Positions 18,022-27,076 of a DNA stretch of 64,000 nucleotides are shown piece by piece; the first letter of the stretch is position 1, and each line of letters opens with the position of its first letter. The stretch comes from Cohnella sp. GbtcB17. Its GTDB lineage: Bacteria; Bacillota; Bacilli; Paenibacillales; Paenibacillaceae. Below the pieces are notes generated by a model, which saw nothing but the letters and a program-made list of their open reading frames with translations, was not told where the DNA came from and did not search any database. A program made the position numbers and the translations under genes. The DNA lies in the NCBI RefSeq assembly GCF_019091135.1, contig NZ_JAGXJW010000047.1, forward strand, positions 1 through 64,000, given 5' to 3'.

Positions 18022-20129
18022 GAAGCGCCATCCTTCTCGATCTTAATATCTTTATAGTAGTATTGCAGGATCTTCTTGTAGTCATACCCTTGCTCGGCGA
18101 GCCCGAGCGCGCCCCATTGGGACATGCCGAGCCCATGTCCGTAGCCGGTACCCGTCACGATGAACTGCGGGGAAGCGGTGATCGCGCGTACCTGGCCCGA
18201 GCCGCTTAAGACGATGGCGTTGCCGCCCGCCGCCGAATCGAGCGGACGCACGGTGCCGTCGCCGCCAAGCACCTGCAAGGAGCCGGCGCCGTCCGGCACC
18301 TCCCGGCTTGCGCCGTTCGCGCCGACGATCGTCGCGCGAGCGGTCTCGTCGATCTTGAAGAGCGTGCTCTTGACGCCGCCGAGCGCGCTGCGCCAGCTGT
18401 CGCCGTACAGCTGGACGGTCGTGCCGTTCGCCTTGAGACGAATCGCCCGCCCGGACGCCCCGGTCTCGGACACCTCGAGCGTGCGGAGCGGGCCTTGAAT
18501 CTTGTTTTTGTCGGACAGCTTCGCGTTGATGGTCGCCAGCAGCTTGTCCGCGGCGAGCGGGCCTTCGACCCAGCTGTTGTTCGTATACTCCGGCGTCTTG
18601 CCGAGCGACAGCACGAGCGTGCCCGCGTTGACGGAAGCGACCGGCTTGACATCGGTCTGAACGCGCGGACTCGGGCGAACCTGCACGTCGTTGCTGGTCA
18701 CAGTCAGCATGGCGAGGCCCGCTTCGTTCTTCTGTCCCTTGTCGGCCAGCAGATCGCTGCGGATATAGCCGACCGTGCCCGAATCGAGCGCGACGCGGTA
18801 CCAGTCGAGCTTGCCCTTCTGAATGCCGTCGTCCGGACTTTGGACTGCTCCCGCATAATAAGGTATCGCATTGCCCGCATATTCGAGCGGATCGGCCGTG
18901 ATGCCGCCCGCGCTCGCGCCGAACATGGCAGTGATGATCTTGCCGCCGTAAGTCACCACTTCGCCGGCCGTCGCCTGCACGCCCGCGGTGGAGTTCGCGT
19001 TTTCCGAGGCGAGACCGTTGTACGCCTGGCTGTACGTATTGTCGACGACGTCGGCAATCTGATAGGAGACGCCGCCCGCCAGCGCATACGATCTGGCGGC
19101 GACCGCCTGCGCCTTTTGCGCCTCGGCCGGCCAGCTGGCACCGACTTCGGCGCCGACGACCGAGTACAAATACGGCTCGAGCCCGACGACATTGACGACG
19201 GCGAGATTGTTGTTCAGCACGCTGATCTGCATGCTGCCGCGATATTTGTTTTTGCTCCGTTCGACGACCTGGATGCTCCCGTCTCCCTGTACGTCCGCCT
19301 GCAAGGCGGCCCCGCCCGCGGCGGGCAGGGCGTATAGGGGCGCCGAGTTCGTCGCGGAGCCCGTATAAGTCACGTCGTCGCGGATGACGGCGTACGCTGA
19401 ACCCGCCGCTGGCGGCTGAGCCGAAAATCCGGCGGCCGCGACGGCGGCCTGAAGCTTCGTCAGCTCGGCCTGGCTGGCGGCTTGTCCGATGCGCACCGCA
19501 TACGCGGCGCCCTCCGCCGACGGCTTCACCGCGACGAAGGCATCGAAGCCCGCGTTGCCCAGCTGCGCGACCGCGGCGAGCGCCTCGCTCGCGCCGGCGT
19601 AAGGCCCCGTCTCGACGGCTAGCGGTCCCGCTATGTAAGGCTGGGCGAGCGACGTCTGGCCGCCGGCGGCGGACGCCCACTTCGACAACGCGGACTGCGC
19701 GGCGGACGCCGTGCTGTAGACGCCCTCCGACACTTGATAGACCGTCTTGCCTTTTTTGTTCAGCTTGGTCACGAAGCCGGCCTTGGAGGAAGCCTGAATC
19801 TTCTTCAGCACCGTCTGCGCGGCCGAAAAATCCTCCGTCTCGAGCAGCATCGCCCGATAGGCATCGACCGCGAAGCGAACTGTGCCGCCTGGCGCGGGAT
19901 AGTCCGCTTTCCCTTGTCCGCCGACCCAGGACAGACCGAGACCGCCCGCGGATACGAGCGTCGCGACGGGCGTCGTGGATTGATACTTGGATCCAAGGTC
20001 CAAAAACAGGGCGACGCGTATCGTATCGGGCACGACGGCGGCATTCGCCCCCGGACCGTCCGCTCCCGCCCATGCGAGCAGCACTGCGGCGGAAGCGCCG
20101 AGCGCAATCCGGCGATTCATTTTGTTCAT
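18018..20129 (-). CDS. SpoIID/LytB domain protein, secreted
   Basis: A 703-residue protein with an N-terminal signal peptide (about 1-30). Residues 85-250 hold two SPOR-like repeats (segments around [14 protein letters not shown] and [17 protein letters not shown]). A SpoIID/LytB catalytic domain follows: [24 protein letters not shown] around 327-350, with E328 at the place of the catalytic glutamate of SpoIID lytic transglycosylases, ASAGGIT near 405-411, and [15 protein letters not shown] at 660-674. An insert of about 200 residues (445-650) includes an SH3-like part. It is much longer than B. subtilis SpoIID (about 340), so it is a LytB-type paralogue rather than SpoIID itself. GGAGG stands seven bases before ATG; the start overlaps the DCC gene stop. 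Confidence 0.88.
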   Translation of the reverse strand: MNKMNRRIALGASAAVLLAWAGADGPGANAAVVPDTIRVALFLDLGSKYQSTTPVATLVSAGGLGLSWVGGQGKADYPAPGGTVRFAVDAYRAMLLETEDFSAAQTVLKKIQASSKAGFVTKLNKKGKTVYQVSEGVYSTASAAQSALSKWASAAGGQTSLAQPYIAGPLAVETGPYAGASEALAAVAQLGNAGFDAFVAVKPSAEGAAYAVRIGQAASQAELTKLQAAVAAAGFSAQPPAAGSAYAVIRDDVTYTGSATNSAPLYALPAAGGAALQADVQGDGSIQVVERSKNKYRGSMQISVLNNNLAVVNVVGLEPYLYSVVGAEVGASWPAEAQKAQAVAARSYALAGGVSYQIADVVDNTYSQAYNGLASENANSTAGVQATAGEVVTYGGKIITAMFGASAGGITADPLEYAGNAIPYYAGAVQSPDDGIQKGKLDWYRVALDSGTVGYIRSDLLADKGQKNEAGLAMLTVTSNDVQVRPSPRVQTDVKPVASVNAGTLVLSLGKTPEYTNNSWVEGPLAADKLLATINAKLSDKNKIQGPLRTLEVSETGASGRAIRLKANGTTVQLYGDSWRSALGGVKSTLFKIDETARATIVGANGASREVPDGAGSLQVLGGDGTVRPLDSAAGGNAIVLSGSGQVRAITASPQFIVTGTGYGHGLGMSQWGALGLAEQGYDYKKILQYYYKDIKIEKDGAS

Positions 20130-20590
20130 GTCGATCCTCCATGTGATCCATCTTGGTCTTCGGCGACGATTCTGCACGAGCCGTCCTTGCAGGCGTCGCT
20201 TTTTCCGAACAGCCTGTATCTGTACTTCGCCACAAACCGATAGGCGGCGGCTGCGAGCAGCCTGAATCCCGGCAACGCGCCTAATCGCCCGAGCCAAGCA
20301 AGGCCGGGCATGTCGCGCAGCAAAAGCATGACGGCATCCGCTCCCCCTGTCAACCGGCCTGACGATTCGTCCTTCACGAGCATTTGCGACAAATGGCCGT
20401 CGGCCCCTCCCGGCTCGCCCGGCGCGTCGCCGAGGCTGCCGGCCGGCACCGCCTGAAGCGGCACGAACCGAAGTTCTGACTGCGTGCGCGAACGGCGGAG
20501 ACGGCTGACTGCCGTCAGGCATAGCCTGCATTCGCCGTCGTAATAGACGGTCAGCACGCGACGTTCGCCGGCTTCCGTCTCCGCGCTCAC
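20126..20590 (-). CDS. Thiol-disulfide oxidoreductase, DCC family (DUF393)
   Basis: A 154-residue protein with the DCC-family hallmark YYDGECRLC near residues 16-24, an RFVPLQ strand, and the C-terminal [18 protein letters not shown] segment. The CxxC resembles thioredoxin-like active sites; no enzymatic activity is established for most members. It is embedded between ruvB and the SpoIID-like gene with four-base ATGA overlaps on both sides, so it belongs to the same transcript. A link to disulfide chemistry of exported proteins is only a guess. Confidence 0.85.
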   Translation of the reverse strand: MSAETEAGERRVLTVYYDGECRLCLTAVSRLRRSRTQSELRFVPLQAVPAGSLGDAPGEPGGADGHLSQMLVKDESSGRLTGGADAVMLLLRDMPGLAWLGRLGALPGFRLLAAAAYRFVAKYRYRLFGKSDACKDGSCRIVAEDQDGSHGGST

Positions 20591-21594
20591 GGTCGCTGCT
20601 CCGGCATCGGCAGCCCCAGATGCCGGTAAGCCGCCGGCGCGGCTACACGGCCGCGCGGGGTCCGCTGCAGGAAGCCGATCTGGAGCAGGTACGGCTCGTA
20701 GACGTCCTCGATCGTCTGGCTCTCCTCCCCGATCGATGCGGCGATCGTATCCACGCCGACCGGACCGCCCTTGTACCGGGAGATCATCGCGTGCAGCAGC
20801 TTGTGGTCGATCGCGTCGAGGCCCATCGGATCGACCTGCAGGCGCTCGAGCGATTCGTGCGCGAGCTGTTCGGTGATGATGCCGTCACCGCGCACCTGCG
20901 CGTAGTCGCGCACACGCTTGAGCAGCCGGTTCGCGATGCGGGGCGTGCCTCTCGCCCGTCGCGCAATCTCCCGGGATGCGTCACCGATGATGTCCACGCC
21001 GAGCAGTTCGCTCGTCCGCGACACGATAAAGGCGAGCTCGTCCTCGGTGTAAAACTCGAGGCGGCTGACGACACCGAACCGGTCGCGCAGCGGCGCGGAC
21101 AGCAGGCCCGCGCGCGTCGTCGCGCCGATCAGCGTAAACTTCGGCAGGTCGAGCCTGACCGACCTCGCGCTCGGCCCCTTGCCGATGACGAAGTCCAGCG
21201 CGAAGTCCTCCATCGCGGGGTACAGCACCTCTTCGACCGTGCGATGAAGCCTGTGAATCTCGTCGATGAACAAGACGTCGTTTTCCTGCAGATTGGTCAA
21301 AATGGCAGCCAAATCGCCGGGACGCTCGATCGCCGGCCCGCTGGTCGTCCGGATGCTGACGCCGAGCTCGTTGGCGATAATGTTCGAGAGCGTCGTCTTG
21401 CCGAGTCCCGGCGGGCCGTACAGCAGCACGTGGTCGAGCGCCTCCTGTCTCAGCTTGGCGGCCTCGATGTAAATCTTCATATTGTCCTTGACCTGCGACT
21501 GGCCGATATATTCGTTCAAATACCGCGGACGCAGGCTCAGCTCCGCCTGACGGTCCTCCATCATCAAGTGAGCGGTCACGATGCGGTCCTCCAC
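20587..21594 (-). CDS. ruvB: Holliday junction branch migration ATPase RuvB
   Basis: The 335-residue AAA+ motor drives branch migration with RuvA. Walker [10 protein letters not shown] is at about 61-69, Walker [10 protein letters not shown], sensor [10 protein letters not shown], and the C-terminal winged helix contains [23 protein letters not shown]. The start is GTG with AAAGGGGGA upstream. It follows ruvA by 23 bases and its stop overlaps the DCC gene start. Confidence 0.98.
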   Translation of the reverse strand: MEDRIVTAHLMMEDRQAELSLRPRYLNEYIGQSQVKDNMKIYIEAAKLRQEALDHVLLYGPPGLGKTTLSNIIANELGVSIRTTSGPAIERPGDLAAILTNLQENDVLFIDEIHRLHRTVEEVLYPAMEDFALDFVIGKGPSARSVRLDLPKFTLIGATTRAGLLSAPLRDRFGVVSRLEFYTEDELAFIVSRTSELLGVDIIGDASREIARRARGTPRIANRLLKRVRDYAQVRGDGIITEQLAHESLERLQVDPMGLDAIDHKLLHAMISRYKGGPVGVDTIAASIGEESQTIEDVYEPYLLQIGFLQRTPRGRVAAPAAYRHLGLPMPEQRP

Positions 21595-21617
21595 CTATGC
21601 GTCCCCCTTTCCGCTCG

Positions 21618-22235
21618 TTATCCGGTAAAAAGCTGCTGCAGGGCGAGCTTCATGAGCACGTCCGGCGAATCCTCGGGCTTGATCCGGTCCTTGAGCGCCG
21701 ACCAAGCCTTATCCAGCTCGGCATCCCGGTAGCCGAGTCCCGCCAGCGCTTCCCTGGCCGCCGCCCACGACGCATGGCCGTCGTCCGGCAGCGACAAGCG
21801 CTCCGCCGCGGGCAGGCCAAGGCCCGCCGCATCGTACGAAGAGCCCAGCTTATCCTTCAAATCGAGCACCATCCGCTGCGCCGTCTTTTTCCCGATGCCC
21901 GGCAGCTTCGTCAGAAACGTCAAATTTTCCTGCTGGATCGCCGCCACGACCGACTCCGGACGGCCGCCGGCCAGCACGCCGAGCGCTACGCGGGGACCGA
22001 TGCCCGACACCTCCAGCAGCTTGCGGAAGAGGCTCTGCTCCTCCCGGGTCGTGAAGCCGAACAGCTGGATCGCGTCCTCGCGGACGTGATGGTGAATGAA
22101 CAGCTGCACCTGCTCCTCGCTTCTCGCCAAGCCGTACGGATTGGGCGTGAACACCCTGTAACCGACGTCCCGCACGTCGAGCACGACGTATTCAAGTTCG
22201 ATATGCGCTACATAACCTTTTAAATAATCGATCAC
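21618..22235 (-). CDS. ruvA: Holliday junction branch migration protein RuvA
   Basis: The 205-residue junction-binding subunit of RuvAB. The OB-fold N-terminus DYLKGYVAHIELEYVVLDV, two helix-hairpin-helix units (LLEVSGIGPRVAL, LTKLPGIGKKTAQRMV) and the C-terminal RuvB-binding three-helix domain (ALAGLGYRDAEL) are visible. The start is GTG 22235, which overlaps the ruvC stop as GTGA; the upstream in-frame ATG would add eight residues not usual in the family. Confidence 0.97.
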   Translation of the reverse strand: MIDYLKGYVAHIELEYVVLDVRDVGYRVFTPNPYGLARSEEQVQLFIHHHVREDAIQLFGFTTREEQSLFRKLLEVSGIGPRVALGVLAGGRPESVVAAIQQENLTFLTKLPGIGKKTAQRMVLDLKDKLGSSYDAAGLGLPAAERLSLPDDGHASWAAAREALAGLGYRDAELDKAWSALKDRIKPEDSPDVLMKLALQQLFTG

Positions 22236-22735
22236 CGCCGCGTCGCTCCGTTCATCCATTGACTCATGCCGCTTGCGTGGGCATGGCAGATCGCCACGGC
22301 CAGCGCGTCCGCCACGTCGTCCGGCTTCGGCGCGCTCGCAAGTCCGAGGAGGCGCTTCACCATTTCCTGGACCTGCTTCTTCTCCGCGCCGCCGTACCCG
22401 ACGACCGACTGCTTGACCTGCATCGGCGTATACTCGCCGATCGGTATGCCGCGCTGCGCGGCGGCGAGCATCAGCACGCCTCTCGCTTGGCCGACGCTGA
22501 ACGCGTTCGTCACGTTTTTGTTGAAAAACAGCTTTTCGACCGCAACGGTCTCCGGCTTGTATTGATCGAGCAGCTTGCAGGAAGATTCATAGATCTGCTG
22601 AAGCCTGACCTCCTGCGCCGTATCCGGCGTCGTCTGGATGCTGCCGAACTGCACCGGCACGAGACGATGCCCGAGCTTGTCGATAAATCCGAATCCCATG
22701 ATGGCGATGCCGGGGTCGATTCCGAGTACCCGCAT
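22232..22735 (-). CDS. ruvC: Crossover junction endodeoxyribonuclease RuvC
   Basis: The 167-residue Holliday-junction resolvase. The RNase H-fold catalytic acids are seen in GIDPGIAIMGFG (first Asp), AVEKLFF (Glu), and the C-terminal DDVADALAVAICHAH. GGGGGG lies five bases before the ATG. The frame is open about 60 codons upstream, but that stretch has no family similarity. It is the first gene of the ruvC-ruvA-ruvB-DCC-SpoIID-like-queA-tgt series. Confidence 0.97.
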   Translation of the reverse strand: MRVLGIDPGIAIMGFGFIDKLGHRLVPVQFGSIQTTPDTAQEVRLQQIYESSCKLLDQYKPETVAVEKLFFNKNVTNAFSVGQARGVLMLAAAQRGIPIGEYTPMQVKQSVVGYGGAEKKQVQEMVKRLLGLASAPKPDDVADALAVAICHAHASGMSQWMNGATRR

Positions 22736-22775
22736 GAGGGCCCCCCGCTTCCTGTTTCTACTGACAGACGACTTG

Positions 22776-22784
22776 ATTATACCA
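22776..22784 (-). promoter_or_regulatory. Extended -10 promoter of ruvC operon
   Basis: TGGTATAAT on the minus strand is an extended -10 with a perfect hexamer (22776-22781), about 40 bases before the ruvC ATG. No good -35 is present. Confidence 0.5.
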
Positions 22785-22833
22785 TTTGCGGGCGGGGATG
22801 AGAACAGAAAGCCGAACAGCAAACGCGCACACG

Positions 22834-22865
22834 AAAAAAGCGCCCGAGCGAAAGCTCCAGCGCTT
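22834..22865 (-). terminator. Rho-independent terminator after bofC
   Basis: AAGCGC ... GCGCTT with an inner GAGC/GCTC pair, followed by a T-run on the minus strand. Confidence 0.75.
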
Positions 22866-22895
22866 CGTGGCCGCCGGACGGCGGCGGTCTGACGG

Positions 22896-23603
22896 CTATT
22901 CGGCTGCGTTTGCGGGTGCACCGGATGCGTCGGCGTACGCGCCGAGCCGGCTCACGACCCGATGATAGTCGTCGGCACCCTCGCCCACCGGCATGCCTTC
23001 CCGCAGCTTGCGCAGCTCCTCGGGCGACAATCCGCTTTCCAGCGCCTTGACGTCCATGTGGAAAAAGGTCCGGATCACCTTGTCCTTTTTGACGGGACCG
23101 TCGAAGAGGGAAAGGTTGCCGCCCCTGTCCAGACCGATTCTCGCCGATGCCTTGCACGACGCAGACAGATCGTCGACCGACTCCCGCATGACGAGCCGAT
23201 CCGCGTCCTGGAGCGTCGCCGTCCACTCGCGATGCGTCTTGAGCAGGTCCATCGCTTCCGAAGAGGAGAACGATCCGAGCCGCCGGATCTCCTCCCCGCA
23301 CACGTACATGCGCCGCAGCACGACCTCAACTTTGCCTTCGATACCCGCCAGCGCGGAGATGGCCCGTCCCCGTTCGGAATCGGGGCCTTCGAATGACAGA
23401 AGCGATGACCGCTCGTCGAGCCATACGGCTTTGTCCCCCGTCAGGGCGCCTGCGGAACGCTCCGCACGCTCGATGCTCGCCTTGACCGCGGCCAGCCCCG
23501 CTGCCGCCGTCAATACGGCGGCAGCCCAAATGCCGAGGGACCATGCCAGACGCTTGTTGCGCTTTAATCGCTTTTTCCAATGACGAATCCGATTACCGAG
23601 CAC
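22896..23603 (-). CDS. bofC: Bypass-of-forespore protein BofC
   Basis: A 235-residue secreted forespore protein with a basic N-terminus and membrane/signal segment (about 18-38). The BofC-like region KVEVVLRRMYVCGEE is followed by the C-terminal BofC domain (RESVDDLSASCKASARIGLD, LSLFDGP, VIRTFFHMDV). In B. subtilis BofC delays the SpoIVB signal and so timing of pro-sigmaK processing by SpoIVFB, also present in this window. The GTG start has AAGGG six bases before it. A sigmaG-like promoter lies just upstream, fitting forespore expression. Position beside ruvCAB matches Bacillus. Confidence 0.88.
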   Translation of the reverse strand: MLGNRIRHWKKRLKRNKRLAWSLGIWAAAVLTAAAGLAAVKASIERAERSAGALTGDKAVWLDERSSLLSFEGPDSERGRAISALAGIEGKVEVVLRRMYVCGEEIRRLGSFSSSEAMDLLKTHREWTATLQDADRLVMRESVDDLSASCKASARIGLDRGGNLSLFDGPVKKDKVIRTFFHMDVKALESGLSPEELRKLREGMPVGEGADDYHRVVSRLGAYADASGAPANAAE

Positions 23604-23631
23604 CGGGATCCCTTCTTTACCGTTTTAAACC

Positions 23632-23662
23632 TATTGTGGTCCCGGGCTCCCGTCGTTATGCA
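23632..23662 (-). promoter_or_regulatory. Candidate sigmaG-type promoter of bofC
   Basis: TGCATA (23657-23662) and CACAATA (23632-23638) with an 18-bp spacer. The sigmaG consensus is TGNATA and CATACTA with 17-18 bp; five of seven -10 positions match. Confidence 0.45.
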
Positions 23663-23667
23663 TCAGC

Positions 23668-25779
23668 CTACCATTTGATCCAGGGAAGACTCTTTCTGTT
23701 CTTCGGCGCGGAAGCGACGCGCGCTTGGGCTTTGCCCGCCGAGGAGGACGCGACGCGCTTCGCCGTTCCTTGACGCTGCGCCGCCGAACGGGCCGCCTTG
23801 GCGACGCCGATCTTTGGCTTGGCTTCAGCCTGGGCGTCTTCCTCGTCCTCGAAGCGTTCTTCGTCAGAAAAGCGCTCTGAGGCGTTTTCCGCTTGCGCGT
23901 ACGCCAGGTCCTTGTTGGCCGCGTCGGACGGACCGCCGGCGAGCGGATTGTCCACGAAGCCGAAGCCGTCGCGGTATGGAAGCGAATAATCGGTTGCGAA
24001 CGGCTGCGCGCCGTAGCCCGCCGTCAACGGAAATCGCGGGTCGTATCCGTAGCCGTAGTGCCCCCCGCCAGGACCTGCGGCGGCCGGCGAGACGGCGCTG
24101 GGCGCATAGCCCGTCGATATCGGAGAGACAGTGCTTGGCGCATAACCAGTCGACGCGGGAGAAACGGCCGTCTGCACCGGCATAACGCCGCTAGAATAGC
24201 CGTAGCCGGACGCGTGTGCCGGATACATCGCAGCTGCCGGGGAGACCGGCGTTCCTGCGCACGGCTGGCATGGCGCCTGCCCCCATCCGGTCTGCAGGCC
24301 GCCGAGGCCGCCCAAGTGTCCGGGAATGCCGCCTTCAAGGCCGCCGAGGTGTCCGGGGATGCCTCCCTCTAAACCGCCAATGTGCCCGGGGATGCCGCCT
24401 TCGAGGCCGCCCAGATGTCCGGGGATACCGCCTTGAAGCCCGCCCAGATGCCCCGGAATGCCTCCCTCCAAACCGCCAATATGCCCGGGGATGCCGCCTT
24501 GAAGCCCGCCCAGATGGCCGGGAATACCTCCCTCCAAACCGCCGAGGTGTCCAGGGATGCCGCCTTCGAGGCCGCCCAGATGCCCGGGAATGCCGCCTTC
24601 AAGACCTCCGAGCTGTCCCGGATAAGCCGGGATGCCCCCTACGAGCGGGCCGATCCCTTCTACGCAAGGCGCGCCAGCGTAAGGCTGAATACCGGCCGGG
24701 GACACGGCAGAGCCGTAACCGCTGTAGCCGTGGCCGGCTGCTGGACTGACTGCGCTGTAGCCGGTCGGCATCGTACTTACCGGGCTGACGGCATTGTAGC
24801 CCGTCGGCATCGTGCTTGCCGGGCTAACGGCATTGTAGCCGGTCGGCATCGTGCTTGCCGGACTGCCGGCATTGTAGCCGGTCGGCATGGCGCTCGCCGG
24901 GCTTATGTCGCCGAAGCTGTAAGGCATGGCCGTCGCCGGATTGGCGGAGGCGCTGTGCGTTTGCCCGTAGCCGTAGCCGTGGCTTGCGGCAGGCGACACG
25001 GCTTCATAGCTATGCCCGTAGCCCGCCGGCACCGTCGATGCCTCTACGGCAGGCTGTGGCATTTGCAGGAACAAGTCCGTCGTGTGCTCGTACGTCGTCA
25101 TATAAACGGGATAATGTTCGTGCACGGGCGGCTTCGGCGGAGCTGGCGGCAACGGAACCGGCGCAGGCATCTGCACTTCGACCGGCGCCGTAACTTGAGG
25201 CGGCGGCGGCAACGGCGCCGTGCTCGGCTTTTCCGCCGGAGTCGGCAGGACTGCCGTGCTGGGCTTCTCGGTTTCGGCCGGCATTACGGCTGTGCTGGGT
25301 TTCTCGGTCTCCGTGGGCATCACCGCCGTGCTGGGCTTTTCCGAAGCCCCCGGCATGACAGCCGTGCTCGGCTTTTGTCCGGCGGCCGGCATGGCGCCCG
25401 TTTCCGGCATGTCGTGGTGATGATGCATGCCTTCCGACGCGCCCGCGCCTTCGGCAGGCAGCTTCGGAATATGGACGACTTGCCCCGTCAACAGTGCGCT
25501 CGGATTGACGATCTGCGGATTGGCCGCGATCAAGTCCGCGAGCGGCACTTGAAACGTCTTCGACAGCTTCCACATCGTATCGCCCTGCTGGATCGTATAA
25601 TCCTGGGCAATCTCGTACTGCTTCTGACCCGGCTTCGGAATGCGAATCTTGGCGCCTACCTCGATCTCGTCCGGATTCGCGATGTCCGTGTTGGCAGCGA
25701 TCAGCTCGTCAAGAGACAAGCCGTATTTCTTAGCCAAGTTGTACAGCGTGTCACCGCTTTTGGCGATATGGATCTTCAC
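23668..25779 (-). CDS. safA: LysM spore-coat protein, SafA-like, with three tandem-repeat blocks
   Basis: A 703-residue protein. Two LysM domains stand at the N-terminus (about 2-48 and 60-106; SGDTLYNLAKKYGLSLDELI, QQGDTMWKLSKTFQVPL). Then come a His-rich patch (119-122), a 12-residue repeat (KPSTAVMP, 137-188), a Pro-rich linker, a 13-residue repeat (SPASTMPTGYNAV, 293-344), an 11-residue repeat GGLEGGIPGHL in nine copies (391-489), a short CQPC, Tyr/Gly-rich sequence, and an acidic then basic tail. SafA binds cortex peptidoglycan through LysM and organises the inner coat. Its position next to bofC-ruv matches safA of B. subtilis, but the C-terminal two-thirds is not related by sequence, so the symbol rests on LysM plus synteny. 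Confidence 0.75.
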   Translation of the reverse strand: MKIHIAKSGDTLYNLAKKYGLSLDELIAANTDIANPDEIEVGAKIRIPKPGQKQYEIAQDYTIQQGDTMWKLSKTFQVPLADLIAANPQIVNPSALLTGQVVHIPKLPAEGAGASEGMHHHHDMPETGAMPAAGQKPSTAVMPGASEKPSTAVMPTETEKPSTAVMPAETEKPSTAVLPTPAEKPSTAPLPPPPQVTAPVEVQMPAPVPLPPAPPKPPVHEHYPVYMTTYEHTTDLFLQMPQPAVEASTVPAGYGHSYEAVSPAASHGYGYGQTHSASANPATAMPYSFGDISPASAMPTGYNAGSPASTMPTGYNAVSPASTMPTGYNAVSPVSTMPTGYSAVSPAAGHGYSGYGSAVSPAGIQPYAGAPCVEGIGPLVGGIPAYPGQLGGLEGGIPGHLGGLEGGIPGHLGGLEGGIPGHLGGLQGGIPGHIGGLEGGIPGHLGGLQGGIPGHLGGLEGGIPGHIGGLEGGIPGHLGGLEGGIPGHLGGLGGLQTGWGQAPCQPCAGTPVSPAAAMYPAHASGYGYSSGVMPVQTAVSPASTGYAPSTVSPISTGYAPSAVSPAAAGPGGGHYGYGYDPRFPLTAGYGAQPFATDYSLPYRDGFGFVDNPLAGGPSDAANKDLAYAQAENASERFSDEERFEDEEDAQAEAKPKIGVAKAARSAAQRQGTAKRVASSSAGKAQARVASAPKNRKSLPWIKW
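24313..24609 (-). repeat. Nine in-frame 33-bp tandem repeats (GGLEGGIPGHL)
   Basis: Nine contiguous 33-bp units within the LysM coat gene encode GGxxGGIPGHx. Only E/Q at position 4 and L/I at position 11 vary. Synonymous changes between units show that the array is not a very recent amplification. Confidence 0.95.
24748..24903 (-). repeat. Four in-frame 39-bp repeats (SPASTMPTGYNAV)
   Basis: Four contiguous 13-residue units in the same LysM gene, with substitutions A/T, A/V and N/S. Confidence 0.92.
25216..25371 (-). repeat. In-frame 36-bp repeats (EKPSTAVMPxxx)
   Basis: About four and a half 12-residue Pro/Thr/Ser-rich units follow the LysM domains and grade into a proline-rich linker. Confidence 0.9.
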
Positions 25780-25877
25780 TCGGTTCCCTCCCGGTGGCTG
25801 AACTCTCGCGTGCGGGCTGCCGCCCCGCGCAATCCTTACATCCTATGCAGGAACTGGGCGTTTGACATCCCTTCGGC

Positions 25878-25924
25878 AAAAAAACATAGGCGAACCGGAA
25901 GCTTGACGCTCCGATTCGCCTATT
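25878..25924 (-). terminator. Rho-independent terminator of the SPFH/RHH pair
   Basis: ATAGGCGAA-CGG ... CCG-TTCGCCTAT stem on the minus strand followed by seven T after an intervening G, 33 bases past the RHH stop. Confidence 0.85.
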
Positions 25925-25956
25925 CGTGTCCCGCCGACCGCCGGTCGCCTTGGGGG

Positions 25957-26148
25957 TCAGGTTTCCTCCGCCTCCGCCGGCGGTTCGGGCCGGCCCTTCA
26001 GCCGGCCAGCCTTGCGCAGCGCTTCCCTGAGCAAGTATTCCATATGCGCGTTGACGCTTCTGAATTCATCCGCCGCCCATCGCTCGAGCGCCGCATAAAT
26101 CTCGGGATCGAGACGAAGGGGATAAGCCTTCTTCGGTTTGGAAGACAT
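25957..26148 (-). CDS. Small ribbon-helix-helix (Arc-like) protein
   Basis: A 63-residue protein: a basic N-terminus, [20 protein letters not shown], then a second helix [16 protein letters not shown] and an acidic tail. The strand-helix-helix pattern is that of Arc/MetJ-type DNA-binding proteins. AAGGATG precedes the ATG, and it starts 12 bases after the SPFH stop, so the two are one operon. It may bind DNA and autoregulate the pair; alternatively the RHH fold serves as a protein partner of the SPFH protein. No toxin-like gene is adjacent. Confidence 0.8.
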   Translation of the reverse strand: MSSKPKKAYPLRLDPEIYAALERWAADEFRSVNAHMEYLLREALRKAGRLKGRPEPPAEAEET

Positions 26149-26160
26149 GGCCGCGCATCC

Positions 26161-27033
26161 TTAGCCGTACAGCGTGCCCGTGTTGATGACCGGCGTTGCC
26201 GCACGATCGGACACGACCGCGACCATCAGATTGTTGATCATCGCCGCGCGCCGCTCCGCATCGAGCTCGATCCCGTTTTCCACGAGCTGCCGCAGCGCCG
26301 CGTCCACCATGAAGACGGCGCCTTCGACGATTTTGGCGCGGGCGGCAATAATGGCGATCGCCTGTTGGCGCTGCAGCATGGCGCTGGCGATCTCCGGTGC
26401 ATAAGCCAGATGCGTCAGCCGAGTCTCGAGCACCTCGATGCCTGCGACAAGCAGCCTGTTCTGAAGCTCCGCCGACAGCTCAGACGCCACCTCGTCCGAA
26501 TTGCCGCGCAGCGACTGGCTCGGCTCGTCGGTGAACGTGTCGTAAGCGTACTTGGCGGCCGTATGCCGGATCGACGTCTCGCTCGTCAGCTCCACGAACC
26601 GTTCGTAATCGTCCACGTCGAACACCGCTTTGGCCGTATCCGATACGCGAAATACGACCACGGCCCCGATCTCAATCGGATTGCCCTCCGCATCATTTAC
26701 CTTTAGCGTGTTGCTCGTAAAGTTGCGAACCTTGAGCGACACCCTTCTCTTGACGGTAAACGGAAGCACCATCCACAGGCCGCTGCGCGACACCGTGCCG
26801 ATATAGCTTCCGAAAAAGGTGATGACCTTCGCCTGGTTCGGCTGGACGATCGTAAGCGAGCTCAGCATGACCATGGCGAGCAGCAGCAGGGCGATGCCAA
26901 GACCGATCAGCCCGCCATCCGGCTCCGCTTGATCGCCGCCCGTCACCATCAGCGCAATGCCGCCGACCAATGAGGCCAAGCACAGCAGCAAAGCCAAAAA
27001 CCCGTTCATATGCCAAGCGCGTTTTTCCTTCAT
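26161..27033 (-). CDS. SPFH/Band-7 domain membrane protein
   Basis: A 290-residue protein with two N-terminal hydrophobic segments (about 8-28 and 36-56), then an SPFH core: VQPNQAKVITFFGSYIGTV, GAVVVFRVSDTAKAVFDVDDY, SLRGNSDEVASELSAELQNRL and EVLETRLTHLAYAPEIA. The C-terminal QQAIAIIAARAKIVEGAVFMV is typical of stomatin/prohibitin-like proteins, which build membrane microdomain scaffolds. GGGAGAG precedes ATG 27033. A strong sigmaA promoter in an AT-rich island lies just upstream, and a small RHH gene follows in the operon. Function here is unknown. Confidence 0.88.
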   Translation of the reverse strand: MKEKRAWHMNGFLALLLCLASLVGGIALMVTGGDQAEPDGGLIGLGIALLLLAMVMLSSLTIVQPNQAKVITFFGSYIGTVSRSGLWMVLPFTVKRRVSLKVRNFTSNTLKVNDAEGNPIEIGAVVVFRVSDTAKAVFDVDDYERFVELTSETSIRHTAAKYAYDTFTDEPSQSLRGNSDEVASELSAELQNRLLVAGIEVLETRLTHLAYAPEIASAMLQRQQAIAIIAARAKIVEGAVFMVDAALRQLVENGIELDAERRAAMINNLMVAVVSDRAATPVINTGTLYG

Positions 27034-27076
27034 ACTCGCCTCTCCCATTCGATTATGATTTAATTTATATATTAAT

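Noticed and set aside
18082-20235. 717-codon alternative minus-strand frame over the SpoIID-like gene
   Set aside because: Arg/Gly-rich shadow in another frame; the SpoIID/LytB motifs are in the frame ending at 18018.
24313-24609. CRISPR-like array
   Set aside because: The 33-bp units are contiguous with no spacers and stay in one reading frame of the coat protein.
25840-25847. CATAGGAT as sigmaE/sigmaK -10 before the SafA-like gene
   Set aside because: The expected -35 positions do not match either sigma factor well enough.
24382-26706. 774-codon plus-strand open frame across the SafA-like and SPFH genes
   Set aside because: It spans antisense of three real genes; repeats in it mirror the coat-gene repeats.
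25957-27033. Toxin-antitoxin module formed by the RHH protein
   Set aside because: The partner is an SPFH membrane protein, not a known toxin fold, and no other small gene is adjacent.
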